Below the pieces are notes generated by a model. It saw only the letters and a program-made list of their open reading frames with translations. It was not told the DNA's origin and made no database searches. Positions 14,201 through 26,725 of a DNA stretch of 64,000 nt are shown here, piece after piece. The DNA lies in assembly GCA_026874595.1 (NCBI GenBank), contig CM049322.1, forward strand, positions 27,312,840 through 27,376,839, given 5' to 3'. Made by a program: the position numbers and the translations under genes. This stretch comes from Sipunculus nudus (taxonomy: Eukaryota > Annelida > Sipuncula > Golfingiida > Sipunculidae). Every line of letters begins with the position of its first letter. Positions within the stretch are counted from its first letter, which is position 1.

Positions 14201-17200
14201 TGCAATGTAAAGAGGACATTTTGAGGCACCTTAAACAAATGATTATGAGGATTTTCTGTTTTCCGCAACTGTTCTCCTACATGTTTATGAACAATATATT
14301 CAAACTTGAGGTTGTGGGCTTTAATATTTATATTTCTGTAAAATTACGGTATAAACTGTAAAGTCCAAATATTCAAAAGTTCGTTACATGTTAATGTCAA
14401 TGATGAAATGCGCGTCTATACATTTATAACTTGCAAAATGTCACTATTTAAAGGTATTACTCATTGTAAAATAATTGATATGTTTAAGTCTTAGGACAAT
14501 CTTTGCATTTAACTGACTTTTGTGATCTGTGAGCGCCCAGGCTCACAGTGCGTGAGCCTGAGTATCAGCCGAGGAGGCGTGAGATTTTTCACGGTCGATC
14601 CCACCCCGAGCTGAGCTCTGTGGGGAGACCGTGCATGACTCGCACGGTAATGCAAGGGAGGGGGGGGATTCCTCAATATACTAGTGTATATTTATATGCT
14701 CTCAAAGTGGAGTAAATCACCAACTTATGAATTGGAAAGTCAAAAATATAATAATGAAATTGCTGGGGAATAAAAAAGTAATCTGAAAAAGAAATGAAAA
14801 TTGATTACGAATTTATTTGAAAAGAACTCGATAAAATGAGAGATATTACGTCTAAATAGGCTTGCGCCCTCTATGTATGCACCACTGAATAATAAATATG
14901 GTATAATAAACCCTAATACGGCATTAAAAATAGATATAAATTACGATGTCATTAAAAAAAAAAAAACAGTAATATATTTCCCATACATTGAACAAATATG
15001 AAAATTCAATATATTTTGATCTTTATAAAAATCCATGCATCTGAATATTCCGTGTATACTCACTATTTTTATTTGATCCTTATATTTTTATCCTAAGAAA
15101 ACAAAATTAACCGGACTATAGTCGGAATTCTCGATACAGTATAGTACCGTGCGCTTTCAGATATCCTTCTCTCTGAACTTAATAGTTGCTGGTATCAGGT
15201 TCTATAATTAAACAGAATTTTTTATATCTATAACATTTGCTCTGTAACAATTTATTTTTAAACATTTACTGAACTTTTTCCCCCAACATAAAATACGGTA
15301 ACAGCGTAAAATATTGATGAGTTAATATAATCTTGTTTTACAAAATGAAATAAAATATCAATATAATATATTATAAAAAAACAGCATCATGAATGTTAAA
15401 AAACAGATTGAGTTTATGAAAAATATGTCATATTGAAATAATTGAAAATGCTGGACACGTTTGCTGACAATATGATGACCAGTGCATTAGCCATTACTGG
15501 CTTCCGAGTTTTACACATCTGGACCATAACCGGGCATTTCCGAGTCGATAACTTGGGATGGATAACTTTGATTTTTGCATTATGCTAAAAAAAACTAATT
15601 CTATCAATAAAAATAAAATGGTACTTTCCATTAATGTAGTAGCATTTTAATTATGCTTCGATCATTGCTTTATTTTAAAAAATCCTTGCTTCCGACTATG
15701 GACTTCCGAGTTTTACACATAGCCGTTTGGGAATCCCCTACCGGAAGTTATGGTTCTCCCGCTAACAGACGTGGAGACGAGTTTTTCGAGTAAAACCAGC
15801 CTCGGTATTAAAAACTGCTGCACGAATACACGTAAGTCAACCGTTGATGTAATAATTATTATTTTCCCCAACAGAATAACGTCACTTTTTGTCTTAACTC
15901 AGTAAAATGACAGCTCGAGAAGTAGATGAAGATGAAAAAGTAGTGTCAGAAATGGCGTGCACATCTGCACATACTAGAATTGATGCGAACCCAATAGCTT
16001 GTACTGTCACCTCATCGTCTTCAGTATATCTAAAATCGACGTTTGGGGTGACAAGCTGTCGCTAGTCTAAGTAGCACTTGAGTCTGTTTTTATTGTGAAG
16101 ATGCATATAGGCTGCCCTGCATACAGTATTTACATGTTGCTCCATTGTGGAATGGGAGTCCATGTGTAAACCGAGACTACCTGCACAGGCTGATGGTTCT
16201 ACCTAGTGCTCACCAATGAGTAGCCCATGACAATCGAGTTTGATCTTCTTTGGTGTCACCTTTGATGAGCATTACCTTTGTCTTGTCATCATTCACCTTT
16301 GATGAGCATTACCTCTGTCTTGTCATCATTCACCTTTGATAAGCATTACCTCTGTCTTGTCATCATTCACCTTTGATGAGCATTACCTCTGTCTTGTCAT
16401 CATTAACCTTTGATGGGCATTACCTCTGTCTTGTCATCATTCACCTTTGATGAGCATTACCTCTGTCTTGTCATCATTCACCTTTGATGAGCATTACCTT
16501 TGTCTTGTCATCATTCACCTTTGATAAGCATTACCTCTGTCTTGTCATCATTCACCTTTGATGAGCATTACCTCTGTCTTGTCATCATTCACCTTTGATG
16601 AGCATTACCTCTGTCTTGTCATCATTCACCTTTGATGAGCATTACCTCTGTCTTGTCATCATTTACCTTTGATGAGCATTACCTCTGTCTTGTCATCATT
16701 AACCTTTGATGAGCATTACCTCTGTCTTGTCATCATTCACCTTTGATGAGCATTACCTCTGTCTTGTCATCATTCACCTTTGATGAGCATTACCTCTGTC
16801 TTGTCATCATTCATCCTAAATGAGCATTACCTCTGTCTTGTCATTATTCATCTTAAGTCAATTATCTGCCATCCATGGGCATACCTGGGATGCCATTTTC
16901 TCCAGGTGACGGATATTGTTATACAGCTACTCAGGCTTGAAGATGAGGTACAGAATGCCATTATCTGCACAGAAATGGTAGAATCCATGCATGCAAAGGA
17001 GTGCACCCAGTGGTGTTGTATAGACAGTGAAGTGGACTGGCTGAAGGACCGATCCCTAGGGTACTCCACAATCAAGAGGCAGATTTTCTTCCTCTTATTG
17101 AGATGACTTGGCTGCGTAGAGTCAAGTAAGACTTGAACCATTAAAAAGCAGTGCCAGTTACACCAAATGTCTCAAGTGTCTGCAGCAGGCTTTGATGGCT

Positions 17201-20200
17201 CACTGTGTCAAAAGCAGCAGACAGAACTATGGCCACAAGTAAGATGCATTTATTTTCACCAAGGGTACACTGAAAGTCATTGTGCACTTGTAGTGCAGCA
17301 GTCTCTGTGCTGTGGGCCATCACTTTAGAGACAAAGGCCAATTTTGACACTGGCCTGAAATTCTTCGATGTGTCAGGGTCCAGTGTCCCTTACTTCAGGA
17401 GAGGGGCAATGAAGGCTGTCTTGTAATCTGCTGTGGAAAGCAAAGTGTATAACAGCTGAGTAATGTAAGGCATAAGTTGACCAGAGCATGCCTTGATCAT
17501 GTTTTAGGCCTGTAGTATGCAAAATATAGGTTACCATGACCTAATTTCAGGTTTCCAAGGAGAATTGCCAAGGTTCTGACCGGGTGTACAGTTTGAATTT
17601 TCTAGGTATAATGGTTAAAGTTTGTGCCCTGTTAGCTGAAGGACTGTCTCAAAAATAGATAAAATATTAGTTAAAAATTAGAAATAATAAAAGGTGGCAC
17701 CACCAGTCTTCAGGAAATTATGATATACTCAAAAATTAATATGCATGGAAAGAATATTGGCAATCAATGCATTAGTTTTTCTGATACTAGAGTTTTGTAT
17801 CAAATTTTATTATCCTGGGGGGGGGGGTTACTTTTGAGCCCCATAACTCAGGAGATAACGGGCCACAGCAACCTAAATTTAAGTTTCCAAGGAGATTTCC
17901 AAGGAGAAGACTTTCCTGGATATATTAGAAGATTCTAGGACTAGTGGATATAATTTGTGCCTGGCCTGACTGCCTGGCTGCTCAAAATCATGTTCTTGGC
18001 CCACAGTTCGCAAAATATAGGTCATATTGACCTTATTTCAGGTTTCCAAGGAAATTTGCCTAGGACCTCCCTGGATGAACAGTAAGAGGTTCCTAGGTCT
18101 TAAAGATAAAGTTTATGCCCTGTTAATGGATGGACTGTTTCATTTGAAGGTCTCAAAAATAGATGAAATAATGATTAAAATTAAGAAATAATACAGATGA
18201 AGCCACAAGTCTTCAGGAAATGGTGAAATGCTCAATGACCAATATGCTGGAAAGAATAATGGCAATCAATGCATTAGTTATTCTTATACTAGAGCTTTGT
18301 ATCAAATTTTTAATTATTCTGGGGATGGGGGTACTTAAGAACCCCATAGCTCAGAAGATATAAGTCACAATGACCTAATTTCAGAGTTCCATGGAAATTT
18401 GCATAAGTCTTATGCAATTTTTCAGCTTGCAGAAAAAGTACATGTCAAGGGGTCACGTAGCAACAGTTACTGAGATAAACTGAAATAATATGTGTGGACA
18501 GACTCTGTGGACAGTTAAATTTAAAAAGTGTGATAAGTGAAGATTAGTTAAGATCAAGGTGATAATTAAGTGAAGTTCAGTGAAGAAAATGTTGATAAAT
18601 TAAGGCTGGTGGTGAAAAGTGCAATAAGTGAAGATCAGTGAGGAAAAGTGTGATAAGTGATGATCAGCAAAGAAAAGTGTGATCAGTGTGGATAGTGAAG
18701 AAAAGTGTGATAAGTAAAGAAAAGTGTGATAAGTAAAGAAAAGTGTGATAAGTAAAGAAAAGTGTGATAAGTGCAGATCAGTGAAGAAAAATGTGATCAG
18801 TGAAGATAAGTTTAGAAAAGTGTGATCAGTGAGGATCAGAGAAGAAAAGTGTGATATGTGAAGATAAGTGAACAAGTTATGGATACTCACATTGACCGTA
18901 GATAACATTGACAGCTGGCCAGTCATTGATGTCTCGCAGCAACACTGTTGTCTTCACCACTGAAACACATTATATGAACACTTTACTTATTCAGGTGTCA
19001 CTAGTTTATGTCATTAAAGATAAATGATAATTTATTGCATGATGTTAATACAATAAAACACATAACACAAGTTCTCCATGGCTGAATCTGTTCAGCTCTC
19101 CTACGACCTGAGACAATGATGCTAAATTTCTTACCAGTTCCCCATGGATTGTACTTTTGGCAGTGGATGAAATAGGTCACAACTGACCAGTGTTATATCC
19201 TTCATCTCCCCTGATTACCAGGATTGAAAAATATCATTTTTGTTTTTAAAAAATAATTTTACTTTGATTTAAATCAGATTTATTTGATCTAAATCCACTT
19301 TTATGATTGTTTCATTGACTCAAATGTTCCAAGCTTTAATATCAAATCAGGTATTTAAACTCTTTTATTTGAAGATATACAAAATAAAAATTATATTTTA
19401 AATAAAATGATATAGTATGATATGAATAACACAGAATTTAATAAATTTTCCTCAATTCCTGTCTCTTTCAAGGATTAGTTTTTTTAATGAAGGTTGTGGC
19501 AAGAGCAACATTTACAGTACTCTCCATAAGAAGCAGTTACACTATGCTCAACTATTAGCTACACTACCGCTGCATTAAATCGTGGTTGCCAGTCGGGTTT
19601 GGCCACCAGGTGGTGCATTATCTGTGGAATTCCCCCTTTATAATATTCAACCAATTACATTGCAGGTATCACCAGGACAATCAGATGTTCTTCAAGGTAC
19701 TAGTCACTTTGCACTGTGGTGGAAAGCGCTTGGTAGCACCGACTTTTTCCACCCATCTTTGGAATACACATAATACAATTGTCAACTTTCAACACAGTCT
19801 CTATACTGACTTGCTGGTGTGGCCTGAGGTCAGTTATCCTCCACTGTCAGCATATTTCCTCTCTTGCCATGCTACACGAGCTTGCCACAGGTGCAGCCAT
19901 GTTTGTTATCACACTAAGCCAATCAGATTTCTTCTGCCAGTTCTGCAGATTTGTTTAAAAGCAGAGCCAATCACAATTTAGTTTATCCAGTATAAACTGA
20001 CTGGGTGTTTGGCACCTTGCAAAAAACCTGACAAATCCTGCTATATCTCATAGCGTGTTAGTGGAAGGTCACCAGGAGGTCACACGCTGTGTTCAGAGCA
20101 TATAATTAAGGTAGCAACAATATAAAGTAGTTTAATTAAAATCACGAGTTTTAACCCTGTTCCATAGGGCAGAAGTGGTTTCTGCACTGTTGAAACAACT

Positions 20201-23200
20201 GCTGTGCAGGTATTTATAAAGCCCATGAAATGGTCCCCTGGCACCACAGAGTTGTGAAAATCTGTCATCTGTGACTGAAGCAAACCAGCTTTGTAGCTAA
20301 ATTAACTGGCCAATTTTAGCTATCTGGGTGAGAATCACAGGAAGGCCGGCAGGATATAGAGATATAAAGCACAACACAGGAAGGCTGGCAGGAGGTAGTG
20401 ATACAACACACATCACATAAAGGCTGGCAGGAGGTAGTGATACAACACACATCACATAAAGGCTGAATTTAAATTAGACATATCTGTGCATGTGCCTAAT
20501 ATAAAAGAAATCTGACCGTAATATTTTGACTTATAAAGCTCACAGTATGTAAAGTGTTAATAATTGGGGTATTTAAAGACATATAAGCAAGAAAAGGATA
20601 AATAGGTGGCACTAAAACTCTCCTGTAAATGACAAAACTATCCAAAATCTTCAGTCAACTTGATTTTTGGACCATTACATGCAACTTTTCTTGAGATATT
20701 TATGATTTTCACCAGAAATTCTCATATTCAAAGTCACTCTCCTAAAAATAGTCCTGACCTCATTTTTAATAAGCCTCATCTTTCACCCACATCAATGCAC
20801 ATGTCAAGTTTAATAAAGATTAACAAAGGGGAGGGTCAGTGCTAAAACCACAGTAAACTTTTTCTAGGGATACAATTATGTCAAATGGCACTCGCCTTCT
20901 TTGACCTGTCTTGAAGTTCCTCTGCTACGCTGATCAGCCAGTAGAATCATGAAGCTAAACTGCGTGGACTGAATCACTGTGCATAGACACCTTCACAGTG
21001 TATCGATAGTTTCATCCACTCATGGCAGTGGATACCCATCTTTATGGGTCATCTCATTTTAATGCCTAAAATCCACACAAAATCTGGGCTATCTGTCATG
21101 TTTGGTCACAAGCACAATAGGGCTAACCCATGGACTGTCACTTGGCTCTATAAAACTTTTATCGAGCATCTTGTTAAACTCTTGGTCAGCAATTTCCTGT
21201 TAGGCTCACTGCACCCTCTGGAAACCTAAAATGTTACTTTTTTGGTAAAATTCGGCACCTCAGGATTATGTGTAAATCAGCTAAATAATATAGAACAAAG
21301 GAAACAGCCTATCCTGAAAAACAAACCGGAAAGGCAGTCTAAAATGGTATAAAAGTGATTATGATGAGAGATTAGGGGCTGATTGTTCCTCAGCTTCTTT
21401 TTCATATCCTCTATGTAAGAACTTTATCAGTTTGGCAATATCCAATTAACAACAAATTAGTCTCACTGACCGAATACCATGTATTAATGTTCCAACTTTG
21501 AAAAAAGGTAAAAAATTCCTAAGAACGGCAATGATTAGAGGCACGAGGCTCCTATCATGTTCATTAGCAATCAAGAGAGGGAATCTGGGAACCAGAAGAA
21601 AATATTTCTCAAAATTTAAAACAAGACCACATGAATCTTACACTCACTGGTAAGAAAAGAAAGGGTATGAGAGGCAAGGCGCCCTCTTTCTCCGAGAACC
21701 CATAAGACACCCCACCTTTGAGTATAAAGTCATGGTGAAACTCTACGCTACTGTGGTACCCACTGCTCGCAATCAGGGTGTTTTATATTTATGAGTACTG
21801 TTTTTCCCAAAAAGTACCCCTCCTATAAGTCAAGGTGGTACATATATGATTATGTCCTTGGTTCTGTGTTGCAAAGCATTTTTCCAGAGCACAGACGACT
21901 GTTGTCTTAACAGTAAAATTAATACAGAATAGAGATATTTTCAAGCAACCTTCTTGCTTTTAATGGTTTGTTCTGTAACATGATGGGTGTCTCATGTTGC
22001 TACAATCTATCTGATCTGATGGTTTGACTGTAGTGATGGTAGTGATTTAATCCCTGATAAAAGAGAAGGCTACTAGTGAGGGCCCCACTACACTAGCTGA
22101 GGCAAGGGAGTTTGGCCCTTCTAAAGGATAAACCATTGTCACTCTAAAAAATGCAAGTAAATGTACAGATGCAAACAACAAATGCATAAAAATTGAGGAA
22201 GTGTACGTGGCACTTGCAGTCTTCCCCAAGAGAAACTTAATCCCATAACTCAAAGAGTATCAGACATAGTGACCAAATTTTTAATTTATACAGAAGATTT
22301 ATCGGTATGTGAAGTTTTAACTTCTTGGGCCCTATGGTTAAGATTTGTGCCCCACTGAATTTTAGCCATATTAGTATTAATCTGTTATCTTAAAAAATAA
22401 AAGCAGAACAGGGTCAAAATATATAGATTGCAGGTCATGCTACCAATCTGTAGGAACAGCTAAATTCACAAAGTAGAATCATGGGAATCCATCCACCTGC
22501 TCCTGACCAGAGCGTTAGGTTCTTGTACTCAGACATTTTTGTCCTGTAACTTGAATATACATAACAATTATCTAATTTTGGATTTCCACTGAGGACTTGT
22601 CAGGACGATATTACATAATAGCTTGACAAGTTCAGCTGGACAATTCCCAGAAAGATAAGTTCAGCTGGACAATTCCCAGAAAGATGAGTTCAGCTGGACA
22701 ACTCCCAGAAAGATGAGTTCAGCTGGGTGATTCCCAGAAAGATGAGTTCAGCTGGATGATTCCCAGAAAGATGAGTTCAGCTGGAGGATTCCCAAAAAGA
22801 TGAGTTTAGCAGGATGATTCCCAGAAAGATGAGTTCAGCTGGACAACTCCCAGAGAGATGAGTTCAGCTGGACAATTCCCAGAAAGATGAGTTCAGCTTG
22901 ACCATTCCCAGAAAGATGAGTTGGAAGATGTTGGAAAATAACAAATTTTACTGTTCATTATAAACTGTTATAATGAAGGTTATTCAGGGGAAATTGTACA
23001 AAACACCAGCACATTGCTAAACGACAAGTGTCTTGAATGTGATCTGGTAACAACACCATATTCACTGAACAGTGTTGCTAGTTTTTGTTTCACGCAGACA
23101 TGCAGATGTTAAGACATGGTCACTCCTTATCTTACAGTGAACAATAATAAAATGTTTTAATTATTAAAATTAAATTCTAATTAATCATGATCATGTCCAC

Positions 23201-26200
23201 ATTATTTCATGTTTGTTATCATGTTTTTTGGTCTGACTGATTATACATTTGAAAAAATTGAATAATTTAGGCAGATACATTAACCAAGCATTGTAATTTT
23301 TAAGTATGTGAAATAATATGTTTCAAGAATATCAACCAGGTTTTTATGATCCTCTACTCTGTTTTATAGATGTTCTCTCTTTCAGGGGTCTAAAATAGCT
23401 GCATACAGGAAATGCATACTTCAGGAAATGCATACTTTTCCACATATGCATTAGATGGCTGAATTTGTTTTAATGATGACAATGAAATTGGCAAGATTTA
23501 AGATTTCATATATACCCCCAAGAAAAACATTTTTTTTTTAATGTCTACACCTATATTAGATCAGGCTGTGTTAAAATGAAAGGAAACCATAAAAGAAACC
23601 TAAACCATCTGAGATTTCTTTGCCAGATTCAAAAGAAACTTATAGTGCCGAACAAACAAATGTGGTGGTTGGTACTAATAGACGTGAATATCCACATAGA
23701 CACAAACATCACTGCATCCGAGTATTTAACAGTACACTGAAACATTTATAATACCATTTATTGTGTATCAGCACATTTTAGTTATACACTGGGGACTAGT
23801 ATTTACATGTATACACTCAATTGTTGTATGCAGGATATGTTTTCCTATCTGGATAATTATAGGACAACTATATTTCTTGGTGCCAATATTAAAGATATTG
23901 TCACTGCTTATGATGCTATTTTTATCATCATTTGTTTTCCGCTGTATCAGGGTTTCTGAAAGATAAATGTTTTTATTCAATGAGTGACTATGAATGTTTC
24001 TTCTATGAGGGTTCAAGAGGCACAGCATCAATGACCAAATTTATTTAATAGTATACAACATTATGCATGTCTGTTTATCATATTTACAATATATGCATAA
24101 ATGTATATACATGCTATCAAGATCTGGTCATTTTTTTTTTTTTTTTGTTCATTAGAGATCTTCTCTGTTGCAAGCGAGGAATGAGGTGAAAATGGACTCA
24201 AGTTATTATTAGTACAGCATTGATTGCATCAAAAGATTGACAAAAGATCTTTCATCAAACTATGGGAGAGTAACAATCCTCTATACATTTCATATTTCTT
24301 CATGTTATCACAGTCTTTATTTACATATATTCATTATATTTTTCCATTTCATATAAAATAACTTTCACATAGGGACATTGGTATAATATTGGTCATATAC
24401 ATGTATTTAATGTGGATAGGTTTCAAGAAATCCCTACATAATCATTCCAATCCCTTTTATCTTAACATCGTCCAGCTGGGATGTCGGTATCATGCCAGTT
24501 TGCTGATTCCCATTTTGCCGAATCCCAGAATACCGAGTCCAGTTTGCCGAATCCCAGAATGCCGAATCTGAACTTTTTTTATATGAAATCGTCCGTTAAT
24601 TTGATATATATTCATGTTTTTGGAACGTCGGAGTATTCAGGGAGTGAACACGACAAAAACAGTATTAAAAGGCATTGACGGAATACTAATTTCAGCGTGT
24701 ACAAACAAGAAACCCTCACCCAAATTACCGCATCTTAACAGCTACAAGTCGGCAACCCGGCTTGCAACGAGTCACGCATGATTTGTTATAGCCGACACTT
24801 TGAGGTCCCTGCAAACAAGCGACGGTCCATGATCTTCCCCTGGTGCTGCTGACGTAAGGTTGTTTCTTTTTATAGTAATGATCGTTTCAGTTATGCATAG
24901 TTTTTTGTTTGAGGTTACTATTGTTGATTATAGTAATAACTAACAAGACATACTTTGAACAGACAGGTCCCTCGCTCGATCCTGACTTAATCTCGTTGTT
25001 TGTTAGTAAAGATCATTTTATATTCTGCTTATTGTTTTTTATTGGGTTTGTATTGTTGTTTTTCGTAATAACTAGCCTGATTCATTTAAAGAGAGGCTCC
25101 TAAAAAAATAGTGACAGTACATGATCGAGCTGTGTTGATTCTGAATAAATCTTGTTGCTTTTTTTTGCCTCCTTTGCAAGGGGGAAAACATAATTAATAT
25201 ATGTAAACATAAATAAAAAATTATTATTAAAAGGACTGTCATAACATGAAGTAATATCAAATGTATAGAAACTGTCGTTCTCCAATGGTAAATATTAAGA
25301 GGGTGTTTGTTAATCTCTTGATGTATTTTATGAAGTTGTAATAACAGTAACCTGAGCATCCTTCAGCTCATTCCATGCTTGGTAATTGAGCAGATCTCTA
25401 ATGAACAAACATTGTATCATGAACAATATTCATACTTCGAGAGAGAGAGAGAGAGAGCACGATTAACTAACGTTAAGCAATGATAGTGAACGGAGAGATG
25501 CATAGGGAAGGCAAATTTGTAGAGGGATTTGTTGGAGAGCTGGTTGGTGGTAGGTACAGCGGATTAAAAAAAATAGAGCTTTGGTATGTTTTGGTTTTAA
25601 TGAAATAGTACGGGATCCTATACCCAAAGCCCAAAACACTTCAAAATAGATGTCAGTAGATTTAAATATTAATATTGAAAATAAAACCTGTATACATGTA
25701 AAAGTTTCCACAGAAATATATACATTGAACGCTTGTGAATAAATTAAAAGGTGTTGTTCTATGAAGCAACTGAAAAAGACTGTGTTCATATTTACACAAA
25801 ATATATACAGTAAACACTTGTAAATAAATAAAAAAGTGTCTTTCTATGAAGCAACTGAAAAAGAGACTGTCCATATTTAAGCAGAATACAGTTAACACTT
25901 TAAATCAATAAAAAAAGGTGTCTTTCTATATGAAGCAAATGAAAAAAGACTGACTGTCCATATTTACACAGAATATATACAGTAAACACTTGTGAATTGG
26001 TTACACAATATCAAACATATGGGTATTGTTTTAAACAGAAAATCTCAAATCGCATGACTCATATATTTGAAATTGCAGGTTCTGGGATGCCACCTACATA
26101 GACCTGTTGTTTATGGGCAAAAAAAACTTATGATTTTCATGATTATGGATATCTATATAAATCAAATAAGATTCTGTCTTACATTAAGGGAAATATTGTT

Positions 26201-26684
26201 AATTAGTTTTCGTGAAAAAAAGGTCTTTAAATCATTAGAGTTTTTGTATATGTATTGGTTTAAATGAAAAATTATATGTCGATTAGCGTCAAGTATATTT
26301 GCGCCAGTTTTGGAACTGTACAAATATATGTTGTTATTAGTGAAGTCTTTAACATTGCACAAACATTAACCCAACATACAAGTGGAAACGTGACAACATA
26401 ATATATTCACACTTCTTACGTATGAAATAAATTACTTACTCATGCGAAACCTCTCATCCAACGCGGACACCAAACTGTACCTGAATAAACATGACGTTTC
26501 ATGGCGTTTGTCTCATGGCGTTTGTAAATTTAGTGTATCAACATTATGTATATTATGTATCTTTTTCCCCGTTTTCATTCTCAGATTATACTGTATGTGT
26601 TTCTTTCTTGCATTTCCTTTCTTTATGTATATCACTCTTAATTGCCTCCCCCTCTCTCTCTCTCTCTCTCTCTTAACATTTTCA

Positions 26685-26725
<41 letters not shown>

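Noticed and set aside
16259-16855. Possible CRISPR-like array
   Set aside because: Units of 37 bp abut directly with no spacers, and the unit is an RT codon block of the surrounding LINE.
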